This document shows positions 40,978 through 50,069 of a stretch of DNA of 64,000 nucleotides, in pieces; position 1 is the first letter of the stretch; each line of letters opens with the position of its first letter. A program made the position numbers and the translations under genes. The DNA is from Devosia salina (lineage in GTDB: Bacteria > Pseudomonadota > Alphaproteobacteria > Rhizobiales > Devosiaceae), in NCBI RefSeq assembly GCF_019504385.1, contig NZ_CP080590.1, positions 3,711,501 to 3,775,500 of the forward strand, written 5' to 3'. The notes under the pieces were generated by a model. That model did no database searches and had not been told where the DNA came from. It was given only the letters and a program-made list of their open reading frames with translations.

Positions 40978-41832
40978 CTACCCCTCCGGCCCAATCACCA
41001 GATTATCGATCAGCCGCGTGGCCCCCAGATGCGCGGCCACCGCACAGAGCGCCCCGCGCGCGCCCACCGTGGTGATGGCCCCCAGGCTCTCGGGGTCCCG
41101 CACGTCCCAATACTGCACCTTGATCCGGTCCGACTGCGCCAGCATCGATCTCCCGATCTCGGCCAGCCTTTCCGCATCATGTTCGCCCGCCGCATGGGCC
41201 GCGGCCACCGCCTGCAGGCTCTTGTGGATCAGCGGCGCGGCCGCCCGGTCTTCTGCCGAGAGATAGACATTGCGTGAACTCAGCGCCAATCCATCGGCCT
41301 CGCGCACGATCGGCCCGCGCGCGATCTCCACCGGCACGTCGAGATCGCGCACCATGCGCTCGATCACCGCGCATTGCTGCGCATCCTTCTGCCCGAACAC
41401 GGCCACATGTGGCTGCACCAGGTTGAACAGCTTCAGCACCACCGTGGTGACGCCGCGGAAGTGCCCCGGCCGCATGGCCCCGCATAGGGGGCCGGAAACC
41501 AGTGTCTCCTCCACCAGCGTCGAGGCACCGGTCGGATACATGTCCTCCACCGTTGGCAGGAACAGCGCATCGACCCCCGCCCGTTCGAGCTTTTCGATAT
41601 CGGCTTCGATGGGGCGCGGATAGCGCGACAGATCCTCGTTCGGCCCGAACTGCAGCGGATTGACGAAAATCGAGGCGATGACCACGTCGGCCGTCTCCCG
41701 CGCCTGGGCCATCAGGCTCATATGGCCCTCATGCAGCGCCCCCATGGTGGGCACGAAGCCAATGCGTGTCCCCTCGGTCACCTTGGCGCGCCACGCCCTG
41801 AGGCTGGCCTTGTCGCGCAGAATGAGTGTCAT
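40978..41832 (-). CDS. panC: Pantothenate synthetase
   Basis: 284 residues. The nucleotidyltransferase HIGH-type motif PTMGALHEGHMSLM, the FVNPLQFGPNEDLSRYPR stretch, the pantoate-site GPLCGAMRPGHFRGV and the KMSKS-like LSSRN are all present. It joins pantoate and beta-alanine with ATP to make pantothenate. Its ATG overlaps the coaBC stop (ATGA), placing it third in panB-coaBC-panC. A panD gene for beta-alanine is not in the window. Confidence 0.97.
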   Translation of the reverse strand: MTLILRDKASLRAWRAKVTEGTRIGFVPTMGALHEGHMSLMAQARETADVVIASIFVNPLQFGPNEDLSRYPRPIEADIEKLERAGVDALFLPTVEDMYPTGASTLVEETLVSGPLCGAMRPGHFRGVTTVVLKLFNLVQPHVAVFGQKDAQQCAVIERMVRDLDVPVEIARGPIVREADGLALSSRNVYLSAEDRAAAPLIHKSLQAVAAAHAAGEHDAERLAEIGRSMLAQSDRIKVQYWDVRDPESLGAITTVGARGALCAVAAHLGATRLIDNLVIGPEG

Positions 41833-43040
41833 GCGATGAGATCCCAGATCTGCCGGGCAATCTCGCTCTTGGGTCCCAGCGCCAGTTCGTGGCGCGCGCC
41901 CTTGGCCGAGAGCAGCACGCCGGCATTGGTGCCCACGGCAAAGCCGGTCTGGCCGGCCGCGCCCAGCCTGGCGACCTCATTGGCAAAGAGGAAATCGAGC
42001 CCCTTGGCCTTGAGCTTGCCCGCGCCATGCGCTTCGACATCATCGGTCTCGGCGGCAAAGCCGAGGAACCACTGGCCGTTTGCCGCCTGCCTCAGGCTGC
42101 CCAGCACATCGGTGGACGGGACAAGATCGAGCGCGATGGCGTCCGAGGCGCGCTTGAGCTTGCTCGCCGAGGGCGCCGCCACCGCATAGTCCATCACCGC
42201 CGCCGTCGCCACGACGCCGGTGGCTTGCGGCAATCTTTCGAGCGCGGCCGCGGCCATCTCCTCGGCGGTCCGCACCTCAACCAGGTGAAGCCGCTCCTCG
42301 GTTCCGCGTGGCGGCTTGGGCCGCACCACGCCCTTGTCGACACCCAGCACATAGTCGACCACCGCGCCGCGTTTGAGCGCTTCCTCGGCCATGGCCGCGC
42401 CCATGCGCCCGGTCGAATGATTGGTGATATAGCGCACCGCATCGATCGCCGTCGTGGTCGGCCCGGCGGTGATCAGAATGCGTTCATCTTGAAGGTCCTG
42501 GACCCCTCCGGGCCGCAGCGCCGTTTCGATGGCAGCGACGATCGTCGCCACCGGCGCCAGCTTGCCCACGCCCACCTCGCCACAGGCCAGAAGCCCCGAC
42601 GCCGGCTCAATCACCGTCGCGCCGCGCTCGACCAGCGTCGCAAGATGTTGTTGCACAACGGGTTTTTCCCACATCACCGTATTCATCGCCGGCGCAATCA
42701 GCAGCGGCGCTTCGGTGGCCAGCGCCACCGTCGAGGGCAGGTCATCGGCCAGCCCTAAAGCGAGGCGCGCCAGCATGTTAGCACTCGCCGGCGCAAACAC
42801 CATCACCTCCGCCCACCGCGCGAAATCGATATGCTCGGTACCGGAGACATCCGGTCCGAACTGCTCCACCCGCGCCTTGCGGCCGCTCAGCGTTTCGAGC
42901 ACCAGCGGCGACACGAACTCCTTGGCGCTGCTGGTTAAAATGCACTGCACCTGATGCCCGGCCTTGCCCAGTTCGCTGACCAGATCGGCTGCCTTGTAGG
43001 CCGAGATCGACCCGGAAACGGCAATGAGAATATTGGCCAT
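41829..43040 (-). CDS. coaBC: Bifunctional phosphopantothenoylcysteine decarboxylase/synthetase
   Basis: 403 residues from the ATG at 43040, four bases after the panB stop. CoaC half: flavin-binding SGSISAYKAADLVSELGKAG, the EHIDFARWAEVMVFAPASAN region, signature PAMNTVMW and the Cys loop ASGLLACGEVGVGKL. CoaB half: AGPTTTAIDAVRYITNHSTG, FAAETDD and KLKAKGLDFLFAN. The enzyme makes 4'-phosphopantetheine from phosphopantothenate, cysteine and CTP. Placing it between panB and panC couples pantothenate synthesis and CoA assembly in one message. Confidence 0.97.
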   Translation of the reverse strand: MANILIAVSGSISAYKAADLVSELGKAGHQVQCILTSSAKEFVSPLVLETLSGRKARVEQFGPDVSGTEHIDFARWAEVMVFAPASANMLARLALGLADDLPSTVALATEAPLLIAPAMNTVMWEKPVVQQHLATLVERGATVIEPASGLLACGEVGVGKLAPVATIVAAIETALRPGGVQDLQDERILITAGPTTTAIDAVRYITNHSTGRMGAAMAEEALKRGAVVDYVLGVDKGVVRPKPPRGTEERLHLVEVRTAEEMAAAALERLPQATGVVATAAVMDYAVAAPSASKLKRASDAIALDLVPSTDVLGSLRQAANGQWFLGFAAETDDVEAHGAGKLKAKGLDFLFANEVARLGAAGQTGFAVGTNAGVLLSAKGARHELALGPKSEIARQIWDLIA

Positions 43041-43044
43041 GGCG

Positions 43045-43863
43045 TCAGTCAGCCCGCCGCGGCAGCGGAATAGGCCCGCGTAAAGCCTTGGTTTCACTGA
43101 CATACTCGCCCACCGCCGCCTTGATGATCGCGGCGACATCGGCGCGCGGCCGGGCAAAACTCGGCGGGGGCGCGGTATTGAGGCCGATGAGGTCATTGAT
43201 CACCAGCACCTGTCCCGCGCAATCCTTGCCCGAGCCGATGCCGATGGTGGGAATGGTCAGCATATGGGTGATTTCGCTCGCCAGCGCCGGGGTGACGCAT
43301 TCGAGCACGATGGCAAAGGCGCCGGCCGCCTCGAGCGCACGGGCCTCCTGGCGCAGCCGTTCCGCCGAAGCTTCGTCCTTGCCATGCATGTAGTAGCCGC
43401 CCATCTGGTGCACATGCTGCGGCGTGAGGCCAATATGGGCGACCACGGCAATGCCATGGGCCACCAGCCGCTGGACCGTCGGCACCATGGCGAGCCCGCC
43501 CTCGATCTTGACGGCCTCGACCCCGGTTTCCTTGATCACCCGGACGGCATTGCGGAGCGCCGTATCGGGATCGGTCACCGAGCCGAACGGCATGTCGCAG
43601 ACCAGAAGTGCGCGCTGCGATCCTCGCTTGACCGCAGCGGCATGGCGGATCATGTCATCGAGCGTCACCGGCAGCGTCGTCTCGTGACCGAGCACGACAT
43701 TGCCTAGGCTGTCACCGACGAGGATCATGTCGACCCCCGCTGCCTCGACCAGCGCGGCCATGGTAGCGTCATAGGCAGTGAGCATGGCGATGGCCTCGCC
43801 GCGTCGTCGCATGGCGGCGATATCGCGCGTGGTCAGGCGCCTGAGTGGGGTCTGGGTCGACAA
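43045..43863 (-). CDS. panB: 3-methyl-2-oxobutanoate hydroxymethyltransferase (ketopantoate synthesis)
   Basis: 272 residues of the PanB barrel: MLTAYDATMAALVEAAGVDMILVGDSLGNVVLGHETT (in part), VCDMPFGSV, AVKIEGG and HIGLTPQHVHQMGG are hallmark segments with the metal-binding Asp residues. It transfers the one-carbon unit of methylene-THF to ketoisovalerate. First gene of the panB-coaBC-panC operon. Confidence 0.97.
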   Translation of the reverse strand: MSTQTPLRRLTTRDIAAMRRRGEAIAMLTAYDATMAALVEAAGVDMILVGDSLGNVVLGHETTLPVTLDDMIRHAAAVKRGSQRALLVCDMPFGSVTDPDTALRNAVRVIKETGVEAVKIEGGLAMVPTVQRLVAHGIAVVAHIGLTPQHVHQMGGYYMHGKDEASAERLRQEARALEAAGAFAIVLECVTPALASEITHMLTIPTIGIGSGKDCAGQVLVINDLIGLNTAPPPSFARPRADVAAIIKAAVGEYVSETKALRGPIPLPRRAD

Positions 43864-43865
43864 AT

Positions 43866-43990
43866 TCAGTCCTCCAACCCGGCCAGGTCCAGAATGGACC
43901 GGCTGTTGGCGGGGAAATAGGGCAAACTGAACCCCTGCGCCAGCCCTTCATTGGTGCTATGCGCCTGGCGCTCGGCGGCGCTGCGGCCCC
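43866..43990 (-). other. Coding-like stretch between the pseudouridine synthase and panB
   Basis: A minus-strand frame ending LPYFPANSRSILDLAGLED just before panB has strongly G/C-ending codons and a protein-like composition. It has no start with a Shine-Dalgarno and is out of frame with the pseudouridine synthase that ends at 43957. It could be a short gene, or the true C terminus of the synthase reached by a second frameshift. Confidence 0.3.
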
Positions 43991-44533
43991 ATGCTGGCAC
44001 GCACTTCGCGCCACTCGCCCGGCGCCAGCCCCTCCAGCGTCCAGTCCGCAATCCGCCAGCGCACCAGTCGCAAGGTCGGATGCCCCACCGCCGCCGTCAT
44101 CCGCCGCACCTGCCGATTGCGGCCTTCGGTGATGGCCAGTTCGATCCAGCTGTCCGGCACGCTCTTGCGAAACCGCACCGGCGGATCACGCTCCCAGAGC
44201 GCGGGCGCCTCGATCCGGCGGGCCTTGGCCGGCCGCGTCGGTCCATCCTTGAGGTCGACGCCCTTGCGCAATTGGCTCAGCGCGACCTCGGAAGGCTCGC
44301 CCTCCACCTGTACCAGATAGACCTTTTCCTTGTTGAAGCGCGGCGAGGAAATCTGCGCCTGCAACTGCCCGTCATCGGTCAGCAGCAGCAGCCCTTCGCT
44401 GTCCTTGTCGAGCCGCCCCGCCGGATAGACCCCCGGCACCTTGACGAAATCGGCCAGCGTCTCCCCCGGGCCGCCGCCAGTGAATTGCGACAACACCCCG
44501 AAAAGGCTTGTTGAAGAGGATGAGGCGCGTCAT
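43957..44533 (-). pseudogene. Ribosomal large-subunit pseudouridine synthase, frameshifted
   Basis: The start MTRLILFNKPF (ATG at 44533) and the body LSQFTGGGPGETLADFV, with the catalytic Asp in PAGRLDKDSEGLLLLTDDG, lie in two frames. The switch is at the A run 44501-44504 (TTTT on the coding strand). Removing one base there restores KPFGVLSQFTGG, the standard RluE-type N terminus, and gives an enzyme of 191 residues. The rest (KVYLVQVEG, ITEGRNRQVRRM) is intact. RluE-type enzymes modify 23S rRNA. Either a recent loss-of-function mutation or a base-calling error in the homopolymer. The downstream frame could begin at a GTG but would lack the conserved start. Confidence 0.85.
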
Positions 44534-45066
44534 CGCAATCAGCCTGCCATTGGACGAAAGACACGCGCCGGCATGGCGGCCGCGACGCTCAAAGTCAATG
44601 TCACGAGGAAAGGAAGTGGCGGAGAGAGAGGGACACTCCGCCACAAGGAGCTGAAACCCCCGGAAATCCGGGATTTTCTGACCTGAAAACACGCGATCAG
44701 GGTTCAGGGATACGTTCGGGAGTACATTAGGCAGTACAGCCCGCCGCAACAAGCCGGCACGCAAGGGTTTTCCACGTGCCTGCGCGGGGTACCATGGATT
44801 ACCTCTGGGTGAAACAGGGGTTGAACATGGCCAGGCTGCTGTTGGGGTTGGCGCCCCAATGGCGGCCGCCTTTTGGCGAAGACGACTGCCGTACCTGACC
44901 GTCGACGTCATTGCCGACACCGGGAACCTTAGCCCGGCCGATGTTTCCATCGGATGAATCGGCTGACGATTTCCGGGGTCGGCACGCCGGATTTTTGCCT
45001 TGAGATCAGTCCGCCGCCGCGGCGTTTCGGCGGGGCGCCGCCCCCGCCGCCCGCTGTGTCCAGCGC
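44534..45066. other. Left boundary zone of the accessory element, 533 bp
   Basis: No gene is visible. It contains the hairpin with tRNA-Ser-like sequence at 44616-44644 and a GGAAATCC-type short palindrome just after it. The composition shifts from chromosomal to element-like here. Confidence 0.5.
44616..44644. other. Candidate attachment-site relic (tRNA-Ser 3'-end-like) within a hairpin
   Basis: On the minus strand 44617-44633 reads TCCCTCTCTCTCCGCCA, which looks like the T-arm/acceptor 3' end of an alphaproteobacterial tRNA-Ser; no complete tRNA is attached. The same bases form a 9-bp stem GTGGCGGAG / CTCCGCCAC. Integrative elements often carry such a copied tRNA end at their att sites, and the mobile genes begin about 450 bases to the right. 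Confidence 0.4.
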
Positions 45067-46890
45067 CTACCCACCTCGGAACGGGGAGCCTGGGGAACTG
45101 GGCCCGGCGGCCAGTTCCTGTGCCTGGTCTTGTGTCATGTGGCGGTAGCGGATGATATCCTTGGCCAGCGCTTCTTGGCGATCAGGGTCGATCACGCGAC
45201 CGACAAGGTCGGTCTCGTCTTCGGCAATCTGTCCAAGAACACCCATAAGCCTCTCGAGCGCCTGCTGGCGGGTCTCCGTGGTACAGCGCGCCAAAGCGGC
45301 CCGAGCTTGCAACCATGCGTCGACCAAGGCTTCCTGGTGAATGTGAAGGCGCTCATCGGCAACGATGTTCTGTAGGTCGGCATCCATGACGACCAGCCCG
45401 GCCCTGGTTGCTTCCTGGGCCATTTTCGCTCGCCATTCCGGCTTGCCATTGACGGTAATGGTTTTCCAGCCCCTTTCCTTTGCATGTGAGATCATGAACG
45501 GGATTACGTCGGCATTGCTTGATTGCGCGGTCCACGTCCGATCCGGCGCCAGGGTCAAGATCGCGCCGGATTTGAGAGTCACCCGACGTCGCTCGGCATC
45601 GAGTTGCTCGACCCACTTGAGGTGCGGACCGTATTGCGCAGGCAGTCCTGCAAGCTCGGCCCGATAGCGATCCCGCCAATTCGGAACGCCGATGCCCGCC
45701 AGATCCCATGCGGCCTTCTCGCCTGCGATCCGCAGCCGCAGTGCCTCATGTTGTCGGCGCTTCCTGACCTCTTTGACAATCTCGTCTTCGATCTGCAGAC
45801 GGATTTCGCGGGCGCGGCCCGCGGCGGCGCTGTGGAGAGCATCGTCCAGCTCCACCAGTGCGGCCTCCTGCTCAAAGGTGAGCTCAGGGGTGTGGTCGAC
45901 GGCGCCAGTCGCTGGGACCTCCCCATCCGTCATGGTCTCTGGCTGCCTGGGCGCGGACACTGGCACACGGTCCAGATGAGTGATGGAAAAGACCCCGGCC
46001 ACAAAGCCCGCTAAGGGAAGCAACTCGCGCGCAGAAGGCAAGACCATGCCCCTGAGCCGGGCAGTCAGATCTGCCTTGCGAATGGCCTGCCCGCTCTGGC
46101 GCTCGCCGCCTTTGTTGATGGCGCGCAACAGCGGGTGAGTCACGCCGGCTGGCGAAACAACGACCGGGCATTTCTCACCCTGGGCAAGGCGCAGACCAGA
46201 GTCAGCCAGGGCGGCGCTGAATGCCGGTCCGGTATCCGAGCGTCGCCAAGCCGCAGCGCAGCGGCGCCAGACTTCGTCGACGGAAAGGTCCTGCAGCCGC
46301 TCTGCCGTAGCCCGCTCCACCGAAGTGGGGGAGGCGGCTGCGGTCGTCTTGTCGAGCCCGGCCCGTACCATGGCGTCTGCAATCTCGGGCCGACCCTCTT
46401 CGCGGAGCCTGGAAATGACGGACTTGTTGAAAACGCCCGACGTAAAGCGCTCACCCGCCAGGAACTCGGAAATTCGGCTGACCTTCTCTTGACGGGCAGC
46501 GGAATGACTGGTCGAGGCGACCCTGCCATCAGAATCGATGCGGAGGTGGACGCGATGCACATGCATGGACGTCCTTCCTCCCTCACCATACTTCAGATGA
46601 TACACTTCGACGCAAGGAAAGCCGACGAGGCCGAACTCGGCCTCATATTCCTCACGATGTCTCTCCCAATCTGCGTCCGAATAGGTCATCGAGGGGCTGG
46701 CCCAGGAGTGGATGATGGGCTTGCCGGTGCGAGAGCCGAGGGCCATCAACCGCAGCTCAGCAATGGCATCGGCGATGGTGTTTGCCGACAGCCCGCGGGT
46801 GCGAAAGGTGACGCGCTCGTTGTCATCAACCCTTGCGAGGTGGATCGCCAGGGCCGGATGCCCGTCATGGAGGACCAGGCCACCGATCAC
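45067..46890 (-). CDS. Relaxase (mobilization nuclease) with LPD7 domain
   Basis: 607 residues from a GTG overlapping the mobC stop (GTGA). The N-terminal half has the relaxase metal-binding histidine cluster in SMHVHRVHLRID (HxH..H) and a preceding HSWASPSMTYSDADWERH region. The residues near 430-510 (VTLKSGAILTLAPDRTW; ERGWKTITVNGKPEWRAKM) match the large polyvalent protein-associated domain LPD7 found on conjugative relaxases. It should nick oriT and pilot the strand into a recipient. No type IV secretion genes are in the window, so the element may be mobilizable by helpers. Confidence 0.88.
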   Translation of the reverse strand: MIGGLVLHDGHPALAIHLARVDDNERVTFRTRGLSANTIADAIAELRLMALGSRTGKPIIHSWASPSMTYSDADWERHREEYEAEFGLVGFPCVEVYHLKYGEGGRTSMHVHRVHLRIDSDGRVASTSHSAARQEKVSRISEFLAGERFTSGVFNKSVISRLREEGRPEIADAMVRAGLDKTTAAASPTSVERATAERLQDLSVDEVWRRCAAAWRRSDTGPAFSAALADSGLRLAQGEKCPVVVSPAGVTHPLLRAINKGGERQSGQAIRKADLTARLRGMVLPSARELLPLAGFVAGVFSITHLDRVPVSAPRQPETMTDGEVPATGAVDHTPELTFEQEAALVELDDALHSAAAGRAREIRLQIEDEIVKEVRKRRQHEALRLRIAGEKAAWDLAGIGVPNWRDRYRAELAGLPAQYGPHLKWVEQLDAERRRVTLKSGAILTLAPDRTWTAQSSNADVIPFMISHAKERGWKTITVNGKPEWRAKMAQEATRAGLVVMDADLQNIVADERLHIHQEALVDAWLQARAALARCTTETRQQALERLMGVLGQIAEDETDLVGRVIDPDRQEALAKDIIRYRHMTQDQAQELAAGPSSPGSPFRGG

Positions 46891-47258
46891 GTCACACGCT
46901 CCAGCAACGTGCGAACCTGCGCCTGGAGGTCCTGCAGGTCGCGATGATGGGCGGCAAGGATTGCGCGAACGCTAGCCGATGGCCCAATGGCGGGTGTCTT
47001 GAGCATCGTCAGTTTCATAAGTCCAGCGACATGACCCATGCTGCGGGTCAGACCAGCAAGGAGGACGCGATCACTTTCGGAAAGGCCACCGGACTCATTC
47101 GGCGGAGATGCCGGATCGCGCATGCGGCGCCGCAGATATTCGGCCCGGGTTGCGCCTTCGCGATCCGCCAGGCCCGTCAGCCGGTCATGCTCGGCCATGG
47201 TCAGGCGCACCAGCACCGAATGCGATTTCCGTCGAGTTTCGCTGCCGCGACCTGCCAT
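46887..47258 (-). CDS. MobC-like relaxosome accessory protein
   Basis: 123 residues from the ATG at 47258 with GGAGACGGAG directly upstream; a longer frame exists but starts in the putative oriT. The N-terminal half is ribbon-helix-helix-like (SHSVLVRLTMAEHDRLTGLA, ATRAEYLRRRMRD), the rest a helical MobC-type region. It is expected to bind oriT and help the relaxase encoded in overlap downstream. Confidence 0.8.
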   Translation of the reverse strand: MAGRGSETRRKSHSVLVRLTMAEHDRLTGLADREGATRAEYLRRRMRDPASPPNESGGLSESDRVLLAGLTRSMGHVAGLMKLTMLKTPAIGPSASVRAILAAHHRDLQDLQAQVRTLLERVT

Positions 47259-47510
47259 CTCCGTCTCCGCTGACGGCGGGGTTCCACAGGGGCATTGCCC
47301 CTTGGCCGGCTGGTTTTGATATCGAGCCCGCAGGGCGCGGATATCAGAACCATCGCTGGCTCGCTCGCTCGCTCGTGCACCGTCACCCCATCCAAATATT
47401 CGGGATCCTGGCAAGACAGACTATGGAATCTGCACAAGCGGTGACGATTTCATGGTCTCGCTTGCGTGAGTGCGTGATTGTTTTCGGGAGGCCCAAACCC
47501 GGAGACCTCA
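47259..47510. promoter_or_regulatory. Candidate origin of transfer and divergent promoters
   Basis: Between mobC and a divergent operon lie GGGGCATTGCCCC (near 47291), an imperfect 12-bp inverted repeat GGTTTTGATATC / GATATCAGAACC (about 47314-47353) around a GC-rich loop, and a GCTC tandem run (about 47357-47373). oriT sites usually lie beside mobC and contain such inverted repeats before the nick. The nick site is not identified. Confidence 0.45.
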
Positions 47511-48068
47511 ATGAACAACGAATTTCCCTACGATGACGAGCCGAACTTTGACGCGACGCATGCAGCGCCGCCGCCGGATTACTGCACTGAGGATGAGCCC
47601 ACCATTGTTCCCCCGCCCCCACAGCCGGTGAACGGAAAGCCGACGCCGGTGCCACGCGCCCGCCGCCAGCTGAAGGATGAAGCGGAACTCCTCAAGCAGG
47701 CGCTGAAGGTGCTTAAGGAGCGCGAACTGGGTGAAAATGCTCATCTCAATCACCGCGCCATCGACGCGCTGGTCTGCGCGATGCTGGATCTTCAGCTGCC
47801 ACTTGATGCCGACAATCCCCATGTCGCTCGCCGTCGCGAACAGGCGAGGCACGGACAGCTGAATGCCTATGTAGCATTGGCCATGGATGAGCTCGAAGAT
47901 GCTCTGGCAACGCTGGAAGCGGCGCTCGCGGCCCTCAAGGCCATTTCCCTGCTCGACGAGCCTATTCCCGCCGAATGGGGTAACCTTGGTCCCATACCGC
48001 TCGCCCGCAAACTCAACGGCCTCGGTCACGTCCTGCTTCGCGGCCGCATCGCGGGGGTGAACATCTGA
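47511..48068 (+). CDS. Hypothetical protein of the mobilizable element
   Basis: 185 residues from the ATG at 47511, preceded by GGAGACC. An acidic, Pro-rich N terminus (PPPDYCTEDEPTIVPPPPQP) is followed by a helical, charged domain (LKDEAELLKQALKVLKEREL; YVALAMDELEDALATLEAAL). No family recognised. It overlaps the primase gene by one base (TGATG), so it is likely a replication or maintenance partner of that protein. Confidence 0.7.
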   Translation: MNNEFPYDDEPNFDATHAAPPPDYCTEDEPTIVPPPPQPVNGKPTPVPRARRQLKDEAELLKQALKVLKERELGENAHLNHRAIDALVCAMLDLQLPLDADNPHVARRREQARHGQLNAYVALAMDELEDALATLEAALAALKAISLLDEPIPAEWGNLGPIPLARKLNGLGHVLLRGRIAGVNI

Positions 48069-49006
48069 TGGTGCACCCTGCAACACAACGTGTGGTCAAG
48101 GCCACGATCGTCGCACTCAATGCATCACTGGACATCGGCATGGTCTTCCCGCCCAAACCCGGCGCGGATCGTAGCGTCGGCATATGGACCAATCGCGATC
48201 TCCATGCCGACGAAATTCTCGCGATGGTGCCCCGCCTCGCATCGGCCAACACGCGGGGCGGCAATATCTTCATGCGCGTTGGCCCCTTCTCGCGAGACGC
48301 GCACCCTGGCATGGTCATGCTCGATGATCTCACCATCGATGCCGTCGAGCAGCTGTCGCGCGATGGCTTTGAACCCTGTCTGGTCATCGAGACGAGTCCT
48401 GCAAATTTCCAGGCTTGGGTCAAACTCATCGCCAATGGCGCGGTCGACTATGGCCTCCTGACCCAGGTCGTGCGCCGCCTGGCCAATGACTACGGCGGTG
48501 ACGAACGCGCAGTCAGCCCGCGCCAGCCCGGTCGCCTGCCGGGTTTTACCAACAGGAAGGCTAAGCATCGGTTGGAGGACGGCAAGTTTCCCTTTGTGAA
48601 GCTGACCGAGGCCCGCCCCGGGTGCGTGGCCAGCAAGGGGGTCGAACTGATTCACCAGGTTTCAAGGTTCGACACAGCCGGGGCGGCGGCAGGCGCCGCG
48701 CCCAAACCGCCGCGTTCCGCGGCGGTCAGGTCCACCGAGCCGACACTGGAGGTCACGAACAAGTTGCAGGCCATCCATTTGGCACAGAAGAACCGCATCC
48801 TGCGCGAGGTGGCTGACGGGCGAAGGTCGCCGAATGCGGCATCCGCTTCCGAAGTTGATTTTGCGGTGGCGAAGATGGCCTTGGCTGCTGGTATCGATAA
48901 GGATGACATTGCCCATTGGCTCAGGTGCACCCGGGCTCAGAAGGATGAAACTTATCCGGAGAGGACGATTCATGCCGCGTCCTCTTGGCCTTTCAACCTG
49001 AAATAG
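48068..49006 (+). CDS. RepB-type DNA primase domain protein
   Basis: 312 residues. The N-terminal 190 residues fit the RepB-like primase (archaeo-eukaryotic primase-like) domain: MVMLDDLTIDAVEQL, FEPCLVIETSPANFQAWVKL, and RAVSPRQPGRLPGFTNRK. The C-terminal part is helical (VDFAVAKMALAAGIDKDDIAHWL). Such proteins prime replication of IncQ-like plasmids and of mobilizable islands. Together with parA and the relaxase this suggests that the element can replicate or be maintained as a circle. Confidence 0.82.
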   Translation: MVHPATQRVVKATIVALNASLDIGMVFPPKPGADRSVGIWTNRDLHADEILAMVPRLASANTRGGNIFMRVGPFSRDAHPGMVMLDDLTIDAVEQLSRDGFEPCLVIETSPANFQAWVKLIANGAVDYGLLTQVVRRLANDYGGDERAVSPRQPGRLPGFTNRKAKHRLEDGKFPFVKLTEARPGCVASKGVELIHQVSRFDTAGAAAGAAPKPPRSAAVRSTEPTLEVTNKLQAIHLAQKNRILREVADGRRSPNAASASEVDFAVAKMALAAGIDKDDIAHWLRCTRAQKDETYPERTIHAASSWPFNLK

Positions 49007-49268
49007 CCGGGAAGCCACATTGGCCTTTGATCATCGGGCGGTTCGGAGTCCCGAAACGCCATACTGTGCTGGCTCGACGTCTCGAACCATGGTCCATGAA
49101 GTCGCGGAGGAGGCTGGTATTGGACCGAATTAAAGCAGACGGACCGCTTTTGGTTCTCAAGTCTCAAATAGCGGACTGTCCAAATTGACGCGCAGTGCTC
49201 GCATCGAAGCCTCATTGGCATGGTTTGTTTACGCCTAGTGACCATGATGGCGAGAGGAGATAGCTAGA

Positions 49269-50027
49269 GTGGCCGAAACCTCAATCGAATGGACCGACGC
49301 GACTTGGAACCCTGTCGCCGGTTGCACCATCGCTACCGCCGGATGCACCAACTGCTATGCCATGCGAATGGCGGCGCGCCTCGAAGCCATGGGCGTCGAC
49401 AAATATGTTGGGACCACCCGCAAGAGTGGTGGGCGAGCAAAATGGACAGGTAAGATTGTCCTGGACCCGCAGGCGCTGGCTATGCCCACGACGTGGAAGA
49501 AGCCGCGCAAGGTCTTCGTCAACTCCATGTCCGACCTCTTCCATCCGGATGTGCCGGCAGATTTCATCGCCCAGGTATGGACCACGATGGCAGCCACGCC
49601 GCACCACACCTATCAGATATTGACCAAGCGACCGGAGCGGATGGCGGAGATCCTTTCGACTGCCGAATTCGCCGTACTGCCCAACGTCTGGCTGGGAACC
49701 AGCGTCGAGGACGGTCGGGTTGTCCATCGGCTCGATAGCCTCCGCCAAGTACCCGCTGCCGTCAGGTTCGTATCATTCGAGCCACTGATCGGATCTGTCG
49801 CGGGCGCGGAATTGCTCGACATCCATTGGGCGATTATCGGCGGCGAGTCCGGGCCCGATGCACGCCCAATGGACCCGACCTGGGTCGATGAAATCCACGA
49901 CGCCTGCCGTAGAACGGGTACCGCGTTCTTCTTTAAACAGTGGGGCGGCAAGAACAAGAAGGTCACCGGCAGGACCTATCGAGACCAAACTTGGGATGAA
50001 CTACCGACAGTCAGTCCCGCTTGCTAA
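49269..50027 (+). CDS. Phage Gp37/Gp68-family (DUF5131) three-Cys-motif protein
   Basis: 252 residues, GTG start with GGAGA upstream. The family signature SIEWTDATWNPVAGCT leads into Cys19-x6-Cys26-x2-Cys29 (GCTIATAGCTNCYA); WHY-like blocks KVFVNSMSDLFHPDVP, TYQILTKRPERM, VWLGTSVED, SFEPLIG and FFFKQWGG follow. The three Cys probably bind metal or an Fe-S cluster. The gene is 42 bases from tcmP, its known genomic partner. The biochemical function of the pair is not established to my knowledge; it is recurrent in phages and defence islands. Confidence 0.9.
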   Translation: MAETSIEWTDATWNPVAGCTIATAGCTNCYAMRMAARLEAMGVDKYVGTTRKSGGRAKWTGKIVLDPQALAMPTTWKKPRKVFVNSMSDLFHPDVPADFIAQVWTTMAATPHHTYQILTKRPERMAEILSTAEFAVLPNVWLGTSVEDGRVVHRLDSLRQVPAAVRFVSFEPLIGSVAGAELLDIHWAIIGGESGPDARPMDPTWVDEIHDACRRTGTAFFFKQWGGKNKKVTGRTYRDQTWDELPTVSPAC

Positions 50028-50069
50028 GCGCGACATTTCGTGGAGTCATGCGCCATCGGGGGGCAGCGC

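Noticed and set aside
44616..44644. Complete tRNA gene at the element boundary
   Set aside because: Only the 17 terminal bases resemble a tRNA-Ser; no anticodon arm or D arm can be drawn.
47357..47373. GCTC tandem run as an iteron-type replication origin
   Set aside because: Too short and too simple a repeat. Its place beside mobC fits oriT better, and no Rep-binding iterons of 17-22 bp are visible.
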